The notes: generated from the letters alone by a model not told the origin. A stretch of 64,000 nt of DNA from Sulfuritalea sp. (GCA_016708585.1 JADJFK010000013.1:186001-250000); one strand, 5' to 3'; positions 43,001 to 54,002 are shown, numbered from the stretch's first letter. Numbers and translations are program-made.

Positions 43001-44102
43001 CGCTGTTGAAGGGCCTGCCCGCCGACAGCAGGGGAAAGGCGGAACGACCGAGCGCTTCATGGGCCCCGGCCGAATGGAACAGCAGGCTCGCGGGAAGTCC
43101 GATCAGGCTGGTATCGCCGGCGCCGAACATCTCGGCAAACTTCGGGTTGTAGCGCTGCATCATGCCGTCGCGGGTGAACAGGATGCCCACCGAGGCATTG
43201 CTCATGATCGCCTCGAGTTCGCTCATGGTTGCCGCGAGCGCGGCTTGCACGCTCCGGGTTTCCTCGATGTCCTCCATGATCCAGATGGTGCCGCGCCGGG
43301 TGTCTTCCGGGTCGTAGGCCTTGGCGAAGGTCCGGCACCAGACCAGGCTGCCGTCCTTGCGCCTGAACTGGCGTTCCGCGTTGAAGGATGCACCCGCCGC
43401 CAGGAGCGGTCCGGCGGCACGTCCCAGCTCCTCGTAGGATTCGATGCTGGGGTAGATGGATACCCCGGGCCGGCCGACAAGTTCTTCCCGCGTGTAGCCG
43501 AGGATTTCTGCGGCGCGAGGATTGCAGCGCTGGATGACACGCTCGCGGGAGTAGACGATGCCGACCGAAGCGTGAGTGAAGATCGCATCCAGTTCGAGCA
43601 ATATCTGTCGCTGCGATTCCTCGGCTGCCTGCTGCCGGGTAACGTCGGTGCCCGCCCCGATGTATCCCAGGAAAACGCCGTTGGCGTCGAACCGGGGTTT
43701 GCCGCTCAGCCGGATGGTGACGCGAAGGCCGTCCGGACGGGTGAGGGCGTATTCGAAGTCGCGAAAGGGGCGGCGGTTTTCCATGTCATCGAGATGGCGC
43801 CGCCATTGCTCCGGGTCGCGGTCAAGTATCAGCCGGGTGGCGACTTGCTCGCGGGTCTTGCCGATGAACATGCCGGCCGACTGCCCGGTGATTTCGAAGA
43901 ATCGCTCGGAGATGTAAGTGAAGCGCAGGGCCGAATCGGTTTCCCAGAACCAGTCGGAGGCCGCTTCCGCGATCAGGCGGAAACGGTCTTCGCTGTCGCG
44001 CAATGCGGCTTCCACGCGACGCCGTTCGGCATCGCCATGCGACCTGTTACGTGCGGGCGGACAGGCAGCTTTCCCCGCATCGTTCCCGGCGGGCTGTTTC
44101 AT
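40008..44102 (-). CDS. Multi-PAS GGDEF-EAL c-di-GMP protein
   Basis: A 1364-aa cytoplasmic protein with no TM or signal peptide. Seven PAS domains run from about residue 35 to 900, recognisable by repeats such as IFTHASVGIVYSRERVIQRC, IMSNASVGILFTRDGMMQRY, IFTNASVGIIYSHGLVLQRC and IMDNASVGILLTRDRKIRRH. The GGDEF domain has VARLGGDEFVVML near 1013. The EAL domain has GVEALIRWNHP near 1144, then VNVSAQQFRQ and LDDFGTGYSSLSYL. Both sites look intact, so net activity cannot be read. PAS pair 2-3 is duplicated as pair 4-5. It is alone, convergent with pntAB. Confidence 0.93.
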   Translation of the reverse strand: MKQPAGNDAGKAACPPARNRSHGDAERRRVEAALRDSEDRFRLIAEAASDWFWETDSALRFTYISERFFEITGQSAGMFIGKTREQVATRLILDRDPEQWRRHLDDMENRRPFRDFEYALTRPDGLRVTIRLSGKPRFDANGVFLGYIGAGTDVTRQQAAEESQRQILLELDAIFTHASVGIVYSRERVIQRCNPRAAEILGYTREELVGRPGVSIYPSIESYEELGRAAGPLLAAGASFNAERQFRRKDGSLVWCRTFAKAYDPEDTRRGTIWIMEDIEETRSVQAALAATMSELEAIMSNASVGILFTRDGMMQRYNPKFAEMFGAGDTSLIGLPASLLFHSAGAHEALGRSAFPLLSAGRPFNSEMIAQRRDGSTFHAEVIGYLIDPAHPQLGTIWILNDISARRAEEARQRQTLLELEAIFTNASVGIIYSHGLVLQRCNPRAAEILGYAPEELIGQSMVVIAASKEASLAQGQAVGPLLAAGKSHSGEAQYRRKDGSLVWCHFLAKAIDPGNLDRGVIWIGEDIEERRQAQEQLKAALRELGAIMDNASVGILLTRDRKIRRHNRKFGEMFGFSESHAIGQPGHVLYRSGEEYDELGRLAGPLLSAAKPFQTELYMRRQDGTDLWINLIGYVSNPDQPAEGTIWLLEDRTAYKRADEALRRSHDELEERVSERTAELSQQLHFQQQLIEAIPSPVFYKDAKVRYLGCNSAFEAFIGRPASELIGMTPHDIAPPELADKYVAADRELLDKPGSQIYESQARCANGEMRDVMFHKAAFTRPDGTAAGLVGVMLDITERKRLEDNLRQAATVFESSAEGVTITKPDGAIIAVNRAFTEITGYEESEVLGLNPRLLQSGRHDKTFYREMWASLFSTGRWRGEIWNRRKCGELYPEWLSIAAVHDKQGRLTNYVATFSDITQHKRTEEQIRLLAFSDPLTGLPNRRLLLDRLQHALAASARNKRHGALFFIDLDDFKDLNDTLGHDKGDLLLQQVARRLAGCIRESDTVARLGGDEFVVMLEDLDEKLLEAIGRADSVGEKILSALNQPYMLGETKHHSTPSIGVTLFGDQHTSVEELLKQADLAMYQAKKSGRNALRFFDPEMQTVVAARVAMEADLRQGIEKNQFVLHYQPQVDRIGRTTGVEALIRWNHPQRGIVLPAEFIPLAEDTGLILPLGLWALDKACAQLNAWARRPETAHLTMAVNVSAQQFRQRDFYGQVLAALDGNNADPRKLKLELTESLLLDNVEEIITKMTALKEQKVGFSLDDFGTGYSSLSYLKRLPLDQIKIDQSFVRDVLFDPNDAAIARTIVALAHTLGLPVIAEGVETEEQLLFLASIGCHAYQGYLFSRPLLPEAFEEFARQA

Positions 44103-44313
44103 GGACGGGCTACCGAAAGCACCAAACTTCTCCTACGGCCGACGGGCGACCGATCTGCTCACACCCCGTCAGACCCCATGGTTTTCGGCAACTATAGCCT
44201 GATAGGCGGTGTCCGTACATCGAAACTCCGTATCGGATCCGCACCTAATAGGCGACAACCAGTCAGGCGGCCCCGATTCCGCAAGCGGCCTCGACTCCGC
44301 TAGCATTGCATTC

Positions 44314-44949
44314 ATGAAACTCGATCCGGAAGCGTTGCGGCAGGTCGCCAGCCGCACGCTCGATCACTACCAAACGCGTGCCGAAGCCTTCTGGGAGGGC
44401 ACGCGCAACCACGACGTCGAGCAGAACATCGAGGCCCTGTTGCGTCATATCCGGTCGCCCGCGCCGCATTCCATCCTCGACTTCGGCTGCGGCCCAGGCA
44501 GGGATCTGGTCGCTTTCGCGCGGCGCGGGCATCGTGCCGTCGGTCTGGAAGGCGCCCCGGCGCTGGCGCAGATGGCGCGTACCCACAGCGGCTGCGAAGT
44601 CTGGCAGCAGGACTTCCTCAGCCTCGATTTGCCCGATTGCCATTTTGACGGCATCTTTGCCAACGCCTCGCTGTTTCATGTGCCGCGCCAGGAACTGCCG
44701 CGGGTATTGCGCCAGTTGCATGGAACGCTGAAGCCTGGTGGGGTGCTGTTCAGTTCGAATCCGCGCGGCGAAAATCAAGAGAGCATGAGCGGCGAGCGCT
44801 ATGGGGCCTACTACGACCTTGCGGCATGGAGGGCGTATCTGATCGCCGCCGGCTTTTCCGAACTGGAACACTACTATCGTCCGGTCGGCTTGCCCTTCGA
44901 GCGGCAGCCCTGGCTGGCCAGCGTCTGGAGGAAAGCGGGGCGCCCCTGA
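44314..44949 (+). CDS. SAM-dependent methyltransferase
   Basis: A 211-aa class I methyltransferase. The SAM-binding motif is ILDFGCGPGRDLVAFARRGH (about 50-70), then VGLEGAPALAQMA and the acidic post-motif DFLSLDLP. LHGTLKPGGVLFSSNPRG is the typical motif III. Target unknown: the family includes quinone and small-molecule methyltransferases. ATG 44314 gives the usual start MKLDPEALRQVASRTLDHYQ; upstream frame with GTG is possible. The 211-bp stretch before it has no gene. Confidence 0.85.
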   Translation: MKLDPEALRQVASRTLDHYQTRAEAFWEGTRNHDVEQNIEALLRHIRSPAPHSILDFGCGPGRDLVAFARRGHRAVGLEGAPALAQMARTHSGCEVWQQDFLSLDLPDCHFDGIFANASLFHVPRQELPRVLRQLHGTLKPGGVLFSSNPRGENQESMSGERYGAYYDLAAWRAYLIAAGFSELEHYYRPVGLPFERQPWLASVWRKAGRP

Positions 44950-45077
44950 GCTGCTGTCGCGGCTGGCAGCCACCCCGATTGCGTCAGGCGCGAGACCCCG
45001 GGACGTGAAACCGGCCTGCCTCTGAAGCAGGGGTTGGCCGGGTGAACCGGCCCGTGAGTCGCGGGTGCGGGATTACT

Positions 45078-45440
45078 TCAAGGCCCGAGGCAACGCGCCG
45101 CGGCCGCCGCATTGGCGATCGAGTTCAACTGCTCCGCTTTGGCCTTGTCATCGAGCGCGCCGTTGTAAAACACCCTGTCGGCTTGCGCGGCATAGTCCTG
45201 GCAACTGGGCGGGCTGACAAGAATGCGGGTGCGAAACTGGTACGCGTTCGTCGCATCGGTCTGCGGGGGCGCTTGATACGGGTTGGACCCTGGCGGCGGC
45301 GGTTTGGGTGCCGGCGCTATCGGCTGGGCAGGTGCCGCCGCATTTGCGGCGATCGGAGCGGCGAACGCAATTGCCACAGCGCTAGCCAAGGCTGTCAGTG
45401 CCGTCGTTGCGATCCTGGACATCATCTTTCTCCTCGTCAT
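45078..45440 (-). CDS. Secreted small protein, unknown
   Basis: A 120-aa protein with a clear signal peptide (basic MTRRKMMSRI then ATTALTALASAVAIAFAAPIA, cut near ANAA). A Pro-rich stretch (APAPKPPPPGSNPYQAPPQ) follows, then one Cys pair (SCQDYAA, ARCLGP). It may start instead at the double Met five codons later, where GAGGA is close. No family recognised. Convergent with the methyltransferase gene; the 128-bp gap between them has no feature. Confidence 0.65.
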   Translation of the reverse strand: MTRRKMMSRIATTALTALASAVAIAFAAPIAANAAAPAQPIAPAPKPPPPGSNPYQAPPQTDATNAYQFRTRILVSPPSCQDYAAQADRVFYNGALDDKAKAEQLNSIANAAAAARCLGP

Positions 45441-45528
45441 GTGGTCCTGATCCTTGTCCGGCCGATGCTGCCGGCACGAAGATCCATGCCAATGATTTCA
45501 TACTAGCTCATTTCGCCGCCGCAGGCAT

Positions 45529-45857
45529 TTACAGATTTGCCTTACGCCGGTCGTGCTCGGACCACAAGGCCCGGGCGAACGCCTTCCAGGCCGGACCGCC
45601 ATGCGTATCGATATTTTCGTTGGCGCTTTCTCTCATCACCGTCAGCATCAGTTGCGCCAGGCCGAAAAGCTCGAGGCGCGCCCGTTGCAGCGGCTCATCG
45701 GGGTCGCAGTCGAGGGCGTCTGGCTTGCAGTCGAAAGCCTGGCGCGCCAGTTCACGCACCTGGACCGGATTGTCCCAGTCGATACCGAGAATCACGCCCT
45801 TGGTCTCGATCTCGTGCTCGATCTGCGCAGCTTCCCGGGAATAGTTCTCCAGCCCGC

Positions 45858-45861
<4 letters not shown>
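45529..45861 (-). CDS. Small acidic protein downstream of uvrA, unknown
   Basis: A 110-aa soluble protein: SREAAQIEHEIETKGVILGIDW, QAFDCKPDALDCDPDEPLQRAR and a C-terminal FARALWSEHDRRKANL. I do not recognise a domain. Its ATG overlaps the uvrA stop by 4 bp (ATGA), so it is probably made from the uvrA mRNA. That coupling is the only clue to a role. Confidence 0.65.
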
Positions 45862-48740
<2,879 letters not shown>

Positions 48741-48829
48741 GATGCATGCTGCGATGTTGGGGGAACCGGAGAATATACCCCGCCGGGGATTCGATAGCCA
48801 ATGTGCGGTTTCCCCTGTCGTGGCAGGGT

Positions 48830-48857
48830 CGCCGTACCGCCACCGCCGACTTTTTTG
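48830..48857 (-). repeat. Dispersed ~28-bp repeat, copy upstream of vapB
   Basis: On the minus strand AAAAAAGTCGGCGG precedes TGGCGGTACGGCGA. This is the only copy found in a divergent intergenic region. It is slightly diverged from the core (GGCGG for GGCGCC). Confidence 0.55.
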
Positions 48858-48864
48858 TTCCCCC

Positions 48865-48894
48865 TTGCCATGTTTTGCATATTTATGCTTTAAT
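48865..48894 (+). promoter_or_regulatory. vapBC promoter with embedded palindrome
   Basis: TTGCCA (48865-48870), 18 bp, and TTTAAT (48889-48894) make a plausible promoter in an AT-rich patch. GCATATTTATGC (48877-48888) is a perfect palindrome between the boxes and suits VapB/VapBC autoregulation. The ATG at 48901 lies about where transcription should start, with no ribosome site. Confidence 0.55.
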
Positions 48895-48900
48895 GCGTTT

Positions 48901-49152
48901 ATGCGAACGACCATTGACCTCTCCGATGAACTGTTCCGTCGCGCCAAGGCGGAGGCGGCCTTGCGCGGTCGCAAGTTGAAGGACCTGGTCGAGGATGGCC
49001 TGCGCCGTGTGCTGGATCAGCCCGACGCGCCGTCGGCCGTTCCACCCCCGGCTTCGCTGCATGACCTGATGCAGGATTGTTGCGGCGTGGCGGAGCCGAC
49101 GCCGCCGGATTATTCGGTCAATCCGTCGCATCTGGACGGCTTCGGCCGCTAA
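48901..49152 (+). CDS. vapB: VapB-type antitoxin
   Basis: An 83-aa protein. The ribbon-helix-helix start MRTTIDLSDELFRRAKAEAA is followed by LRGRKLKDLVEDGLRRVL, typical of VapB antitoxins that bind operator DNA as dimers. The C-terminal part (from about 45) is Pro-rich and likely wraps the toxin. It is 4 bp upstream of the PIN toxin gene. Lies between uvrA and an MFS gene. Confidence 0.85.
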   Translation: MRTTIDLSDELFRRAKAEAALRGRKLKDLVEDGLRRVLDQPDAPSAVPPPASLHDLMQDCCGVAEPTPPDYSVNPSHLDGFGR

Positions 49153-49156
49153 CTGC

Positions 49157-49594
49157 ATGCAACGCGGCGTACTGCTTGATACCGGGCCTCTGGTTGCCTA
49201 TTTCTGTCCCACGGACCGTTTTCACGCCTGGGCCGTCAGCCAGTTCGCTTCATTCATTGCCCCCGTGACGACCTGCGAACCCGTGCTGGCTGAAAGCTGC
49301 TTTCTGCTGGCGCGTGCCGGGGTGTCGCCAACGCGGGTGCTGAACAAGCTGGCACAGGGCGTATTTCGCATCGGGGTAGGCATCGAGCGGGATGCTGCCG
49401 CGATCGCGGCCCTGATGCAGCGCTACGCAGACCTGCCGATGACGCTGGCCGACGCCTGCATGGTGCGTCTGGCCGAGACACAACCCGGTCCGTTGTGTAC
49501 ATTGGATCGCGACTTCCACGTTTACCGCCGGCAGGGTCGCCATCCCCTGGACTTGATCATGCCGGACGACCTCACCTTGCCGCCAAGCTCCTGA
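49157..49594 (+). CDS. vapC: VapC-type PIN-domain toxin
   Basis: A 145-aa PIN-domain ribonuclease. Acidic residues expected at the active site are present: D8 in VLLDTGPLVAYF, E42 in CEPVLAESCFLL, and Asp in TLADACMVRLAE and TLDRDFHVY. Such toxins cut tRNA or rRNA and are neutralised by the upstream antitoxin. The following MFS gene starts 5 bp after the stop, so readthrough is likely. Confidence 0.87.
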   Translation: MQRGVLLDTGPLVAYFCPTDRFHAWAVSQFASFIAPVTTCEPVLAESCFLLARAGVSPTRVLNKLAQGVFRIGVGIERDAAAIAALMQRYADLPMTLADACMVRLAETQPGPLCTLDRDFHVYRRQGRHPLDLIMPDDLTLPPSS

Positions 49595-49599
49595 ATCCC

Positions 49600-50838
49600 A
49601 TGCTATCTCCCACGCCCGACGGCATGAGCCGCGACGAAAAGCGCGCCGGCGTATCCCTCGCCTCGATCTTCGCGCTGCGCATGCTCGGGCTGTTCCTGAT
49701 CCTGCCGGTGTTCGCGATCCATGCCCAGACCATTCCCGGCGGCGACGACCTGACCCTGGTCGGCATTGCGCTCGGCGCCTACGGCCTGACCCAGGCGATG
49801 TTCCAGATTCCCTTCGGCATGGCCGCCGACACCTATGGTCGCAAACGGGTCATCATCACCGGCTTGCTGCTGTTTGCCTTCGGTTCGGCCGTGGCCGCCC
49901 TGGCGACCGACATCTGGTGGACCATCCTCGGTCGCGTCCTGCAGGGCGCGGGGGCGATCTCGGCGGCGGTCACCGCGCTGGCCGCCGACCTGACGCGCGA
50001 ACAGCACCGCACCAAGGTCATGGCGATGATCGGCTCCTCGATCGGACTGGTGTTCGCCATCTCGCTGGTCGCCGCACCCGCGCTGTACGCGGCGATCGGC
50101 ATGGGCGGGATTTTCTGGCTGACGGCAATCCTGGCGCTCGCCGCCATCGGCCTGGTTACCCACGTGGTGCCGCCGGCACCGCCGCTGCCGGGCGGACCGA
50201 AACCGCCGTTTCGCGAAGTGCTGCTCGATACCCAGTTGCTGCGGCTGAACTTCGGCATCTTTACCCTGCACATGGTGCAGATGGCGATGTTCGTCGTGGT
50301 GCCCGGCCTGCTGGTCCGTTATGGCGGCCTGCCGCTGGCTTCGCACTGGCAGATCTACCTGCCGGCGGTGCTGGCCTCCTTCGTCCTGATGGTGCCGGCG
50401 ATCATCCTCGCCGAGAAGCGCAACAAGGTGCAGCCGGTGTTCGTCTCCGCCATCGGCCTGTTGCTCCTTACCTTGTTGGTGATGGGCTTCGGCAGCACGA
50501 GTTTCGCGGTGGTGGCCGGCGGCCTGCTGAGCTTCTTCGTCGCCTTCAACATCCTCGAAGCCATGCTGCCCTCGCTGATTTCGCGCATTGCGCCGTCCAG
50601 TGCCAAGGGCGCGGCCCTGGGGGTCTACAACACCACCCAGGCCCTCGGCCTGTTTACCGGCGGCGCCCTGGGCGGCTGGCTGGTAAAGAATTACGATGCG
50701 GGCGCGGTGTTTGTCGGCGGCGCGGCGATGGCCGCGCTCTGGCTGGCGGCGGCGGCCACCATGCCGCCGGTGCCCGTGCGGCGAACGGCAGCCGCGACGG
50801 CACCATCCACGCATGGCATACTTGAAAGCAAACCCTGA
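49600..50838 (+). CDS. MFS transporter (YajR-like)
   Basis: A 412-aa, 12-TM major facilitator protein. The N-terminal MFS signature GMAADTYGRKRVIITGLLLF is near residue 75, then GRVLQGAGAISAAVTALAAD. The seventh helix onward begins at NFGIFTLHMVQMAMFVVVPG. ATG 49600 was chosen from the usual short N-terminus. The gene sits between uvrA and ssb, its common place in betaproteobacteria; vapBC separates it from uvrA here. Substrate unknown. Confidence 0.88.
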   Translation: MLSPTPDGMSRDEKRAGVSLASIFALRMLGLFLILPVFAIHAQTIPGGDDLTLVGIALGAYGLTQAMFQIPFGMAADTYGRKRVIITGLLLFAFGSAVAALATDIWWTILGRVLQGAGAISAAVTALAADLTREQHRTKVMAMIGSSIGLVFAISLVAAPALYAAIGMGGIFWLTAILALAAIGLVTHVVPPAPPLPGGPKPPFREVLLDTQLLRLNFGIFTLHMVQMAMFVVVPGLLVRYGGLPLASHWQIYLPAVLASFVLMVPAIILAEKRNKVQPVFVSAIGLLLLTLLVMGFGSTSFAVVAGGLLSFFVAFNILEAMLPSLISRIAPSSAKGAALGVYNTTQALGLFTGGALGGWLVKNYDAGAVFVGGAAMAALWLAAAATMPPVPVRRTAAATAPSTHGILESKP

Positions 50839-50850
50839 GGAGAAGGTGAC

Positions 50851-51306
50851 ATGGCATCTGTGAACAAGGTAATTCTGGTGGGCAATCTCGGCGCGGACCC
50901 GGAGATGCGCTATCTGCCCAGCGGCGAGGCGGTGGCCAACATCCGCATCGCCACCACCGATACGTGGAAGGACAAGGACGGCAACAAGCAGGAGGCCACC
51001 GAGTGGCATCGCGTCAGCTTCTTCGGCAGGCAGGCGGAAGTGTGCGGGCAGTACCTGAAGAAGGGTTCGCAGATTTATGTCGAGGGATCCATCCGTACCC
51101 GCAAATGGCAGGACAAGGAGGGCCAGGACCGCTACTCGACCGAAATCCGCGGCGATCGCATGCAGATGCTCGGCGGCCGCCAGGGCATGAGCGACGCACC
51201 GCCGCGCGAGGGCGCCGGCGCGGGCTCCGCTGGCGGCGGCAATCGCCCCGCGGCGCAGCCGGCCGGCGGCAACTTCAATGACTTCGAGGACGACATTCCG
51301 TTCTAG
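50851..51306 (+). CDS. ssb: Single-stranded DNA-binding protein
   Basis: A 151-aa SSB. The OB fold covers 1-110 (MASVNKVILVGNLGADPEMRY, WHRVSFFGRQAEVCGQYLKKG, GSIRTRKWQDKEGQDRYSTEI). A Gly/Ala/Pro linker and the acidic tip DFEDDIPF, which binds partner proteins, follow. A strong site (GAGGAGAAGG) precedes ATG 50851. It binds ssDNA in replication and repair and lies near uvrA as in many proteobacteria. Confidence 0.97.
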   Translation: MASVNKVILVGNLGADPEMRYLPSGEAVANIRIATTDTWKDKDGNKQEATEWHRVSFFGRQAEVCGQYLKKGSQIYVEGSIRTRKWQDKEGQDRYSTEIRGDRMQMLGGRQGMSDAPPREGAGAGSAGGGNRPAAQPAGGNFNDFEDDIPF

Positions 51307-51412
51307 TCGCCAGGCAGGCTGACACTGCGGGGATCGCCGTGGAACCCCGGACGCCGGGTCACCGGCGGCTTTACGCAGGCTTCCGGGATGTTCGCCAGAC
51401 GGGTTCCGTCCA

Positions 51413-52732
51413 ATGAAGATGGCTGAAAAACTCAAGCTGATTTCCTGGCGCGACATCGTGTTCGTCGCGCTGCCGTCCCTGTTCCTGGCGATCGGCGCAT
51501 TCTGGCTGGCGGCGCAGTTCATCAAGCCGGCGCCGCCCGATCAGCTGGTGATCAGCACCGGTGGCGACAGCGGCGCCTACCAGATCTTCGCCGCCCGCTA
51601 CAAGGACGTGCTGGCGCGCTACGGCATTACGCTGGTGGCGAAGCCATCCGCCGGTTCGACGGAAAACCTGGCGCGCCTGCGCGATCCGGCGTTCGGGGTC
51701 GATGTTGCGTTCATCCAGGCCGGCACGGCGCGTCCCAACGAAGATGATGGACTGTTTTCGCTGGGCGACATGTATCACGAGCCGCTATGGATTTTCTACC
51801 GCGAGGCGGCCTTGGGCAGGACCGACAACCTGCTCGACCTCAAGGGCAAGCGTATCGCGGTGGGCGGCCCCGGCAGCGGTACGCGGCATCTGGCGATGGA
51901 ACTCCTGGCGGCGAACGGCATCGATGCGAAGAACTCGAAACTGATCGAAGTCGGCGGCCTGGAACTGATGGGGCGGCTGCAGAAGAACGACATTGACGCG
52001 GTATTCGTGGTCGGACCGACGCAGTCTTCCCTGGTCTGGTCGCTGCTCTACGCACCGGGCGTGCGCCTGATGAGCCTGGCGCGCGCCGATGCCTACACGC
52101 GGCGCTTTCCGTACCTGACGCGCCTCGTATTGCCGCGCGGGGTCATCGACCTGCCGCAGGATATTCCGCCGAGCGATATCCAGTTGGTGTCGCCGATGGC
52201 GACCCTGCTGGCGCGGGAAGACACGCATCCGGCCCTGATCGATCTGCTGATGCAGGCCGCGGATGAGGTCCATGGCGAACCGGGCGTATTCCAGAAACCC
52301 GACGAGTTTCCCCGCGCCGGGCACGGCGAGTTTCCGCTGTCGCCGGAAGCCGGGCGCTACTACAAGTCCGGCAAACCTTTCCTGCAGCGCTATCTGCCAT
52401 TCTGGGCGGCAACGCTGATCGATCGCACGGTAGTGATGCTGTTGCCGATGATCGTCGTACTGTTCCCGCTGATCCGCTTTGCGCCGCTGATCTACGGCTG
52501 GCGGGTGCGCTCGCGCATCTACCGGCGCTACGGTGAATTGAAGTTCCTCGAAAATCAAGTCAATGAAACCCCCGGCCTGCACACGCGCGACGAGTGGCTG
52601 GGGAAACTCGACGCCATCGAGAAGGATGCCAGCACGATCCGCACGCCGCTGGCGTTCACCGACATGCTCTACACCCTGCGCGTGCATATCGACCTGGTGC
52701 GGGAGATCATCGTGCGCCAAACGTTGCCCTGA
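51413..52732 (+). CDS. TAXI-family TRAP solute-binding protein with membrane anchors
   Basis: A 439-aa protein. An N-terminal TM helix lies at about 12-35. A TAXI-type periplasmic domain follows (LVISTGGDSGAYQIFAARY, AGSTENLARLRDP, VDVAFIQAG, GKRIAVGGPGSGTRHLAMELL). A second hydrophobic segment near 340-365 (TVVMLLPMIVVLFPLIRFA) and a cytoplasmic C-terminal domain come last. No TRAP permease gene is adjacent, so the partner is unknown. It is convergent with rfaE2. Such anchored TAXI proteins may sense rather than transport. Confidence 0.82.
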   Translation: MKMAEKLKLISWRDIVFVALPSLFLAIGAFWLAAQFIKPAPPDQLVISTGGDSGAYQIFAARYKDVLARYGITLVAKPSAGSTENLARLRDPAFGVDVAFIQAGTARPNEDDGLFSLGDMYHEPLWIFYREAALGRTDNLLDLKGKRIAVGGPGSGTRHLAMELLAANGIDAKNSKLIEVGGLELMGRLQKNDIDAVFVVGPTQSSLVWSLLYAPGVRLMSLARADAYTRRFPYLTRLVLPRGVIDLPQDIPPSDIQLVSPMATLLAREDTHPALIDLLMQAADEVHGEPGVFQKPDEFPRAGHGEFPLSPEAGRYYKSGKPFLQRYLPFWAATLIDRTVVMLLPMIVVLFPLIRFAPLIYGWRVRSRIYRRYGELKFLENQVNETPGLHTRDEWLGKLDAIEKDASTIRTPLAFTDMLYTLRVHIDLVREIIVRQTLP

Positions 52733-52759
52733 GCCGCCGTAGCGCCAGCGCCGACTTTC
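52732..52759 (-). repeat. Dispersed ~28-bp repeat, copy after the TAXI gene
   Basis: On the minus strand GAAAGTCGGCGC precedes TGGCGCTACGGCGGCT. It begins at the stop codon of the TAXI gene and is directly followed by the paired palindromes at 52775-52824. Confidence 0.6.
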
Positions 52760-52774
52760 TCATTGGCTGCGGGG

Positions 52775-52824
52775 GGCCGACTGCAGCCGGCCTTTTTGCC
52801 GCAACCCGGCGGGCTGATGCCCGC
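52775..52824. repeat. Paired palindromes, second locus
   Basis: GGCCGAC-TGCA-GCCGGCC (52775-52792, followed by TTTTT) and GCGGGC-TGAT-GCCCGC (52809-52824) repeat the pair at 35606-35650 in opposite order. They lie between the convergent TAXI and rfaE2 genes, so a terminator role is likely, at least rightward. Confidence 0.6.
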
Positions 52825-52838
52825 TCAACGATTGGCCC

Positions 52839-53327
52839 TCAGAGCTTGCGAATCTTCTCCATCAGCGCCGTGGTCGAGCGCTGGTGAATGAAGGGAATGG
52901 AGTGCACGCTGCCGCCCCGGTCACTGACTTCCCGGTAGCCGACAATCCTTTCGACCGGCCAGTCGCCGCCCTTGACCAGCACCTCGGGCCGGCATTCGAG
53001 GATGCGTGCCAGCGGCGTGTCCTCGTCGAACCAGGTCACCAGGCTCACGCATTCGAGCGCGGCCAGCAGCGCCATGCGGTCGGCCAACGGGTTCACCGGG
53101 CGGTCGTCGCCCTTGCCCAGGCGCCTGACCGAAGCGTCGGAATTGACTGCGACGACCAGCGCGGCACCCAGCGCACGGGCCTGCGCCAGGTAGGTGACAT
53201 GGCCGCGGTGCAGGATGTCGAAGCAGCCGTTGGTGAATACCAGCGGCCGCGGCAGGCGGGCGACGCGACCGGCGAGGTCGGCGGGATCGACAATCTTGGC
53301 CTCGAAGGCCGGCGACGGGCAGGCCAA
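52839..53327 (-). CDS. rfaE2: D-glycero-beta-D-manno-heptose 1-phosphate adenylyltransferase
   Basis: A 162-aa nucleotidyltransferase, the separate C-terminal half of HldE. Motifs are LVFTNGCFDILHRGHVTYLAQAR (HxGH), VNSDASVRRLGKG and LVKGGDWPVERIVG with a final SIPFIHQRSTTALMEKI. It makes ADP-heptose precursor for lipopolysaccharide core. It follows dolP by 12 bp in the yraN-gmhA-dolP cluster, where gmhA supplies the first heptose step. Confidence 0.92.
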   Translation of the reverse strand: MACPSPAFEAKIVDPADLAGRVARLPRPLVFTNGCFDILHRGHVTYLAQARALGAALVVAVNSDASVRRLGKGDDRPVNPLADRMALLAALECVSLVTWFDEDTPLARILECRPEVLVKGGDWPVERIVGYREVSDRGGSVHSIPFIHQRSTTALMEKIRKL

Positions 53328-53339
53328 GCGATGCCGCTC

Positions 53340-54002
53340 CTACTTGCCGGGCGCCGGCTTGGTTTGCTGGGTCGCCGGCGCGACGACCTTGTTCATTGCC
53401 GCGGCCTGTTCCGGGCTGATGATCTCGAACACGCGCACCACCTTGAGCACGCCGCCGGTGGTGCGGGCGATCTCGACCGCCGCATCGGCTTCGCCCTGGG
53501 TGACGATGCCGAGCAGGAAAACCACGCCGGCCTCGGTCACCACCTTGACCACGTTGGCGGAAAACTTCCCGGCATCGATGAAGCGCGCCTTGACCTTGGA
53601 CGTGATGTAGGAATCGTTGCTGCGAACGCCGAAGCTGGACGGCCCGGCAATGGCCAGTTCGTTGGCGATCGACTTGACGTCGGGCACGCCGGCCGCGATC
53701 TTTTCCACGTCGGCCTTGATCTCCGCGGTGGGCACCTCGCCGGTCAGCAGCATCATGCGGTTGTAGCTGGTCGCATTGACATGCACCTTGTCGCCGTACT
53801 TGTCGCTGATGCGGCTGTTGGCGCGCAGTTCCAGGCCCTGGTCGGCGATATAGGTTTCCGAAGCGCGGCGGTCCGCGATCATCAGGGCGCCGGCTCCGGC
53901 GCCGACCACGGCTGCCCCGACGCAGCCGGCGAGCAGCGGAATGCAGATGACCAGTGCGGCGAGCCTGGCGATTTTCGTGGCGGTGTCGGTTCGTTGGTTC
54001 AT
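53340..54002 (-). CDS. dolP: BON-domain outer-membrane lipoprotein (DolP/YraP)
   Basis: A 220-aa lipoprotein. The lipobox LLAGC lies at about residue 26. Two BON domains follow: about 50-115 (ADQGLELRANSRISDKYGD, VHVNATSYNRMMLLTGEVP) and 130-195 (NDSYITSKVKARFIDAGKF, GVVFLLGIVTQGEADAAVEI). In E. coli, DolP binds anionic lipids at division sites and keeps the outer membrane intact. ATG 54002 overlaps the gmhA stop by 4 bp. Confidence 0.9.
   Translation of the reverse strand: MNQRTDTATKIARLAALVICIPLLAGCVGAAVVGAGAGALMIADRRASETYIADQGLELRANSRISDKYGDKVHVNATSYNRMMLLTGEVPTAEIKADVEKIAAGVPDVKSIANELAIAGPSSFGVRSNDSYITSKVKARFIDAGKFSANVVKVVTEAGVVFLLGIVTQGEADAAVEIARTTGGVLKVVRVFEIISPEQAAAMNKVVAPATQQTKPAPGK

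Noticed and set aside
44950..45077. tRNA or terminator between the methyltransferase gene and the secreted small protein gene
   Set aside because: Only weak GC stems; no cloverleaf, no T tract.
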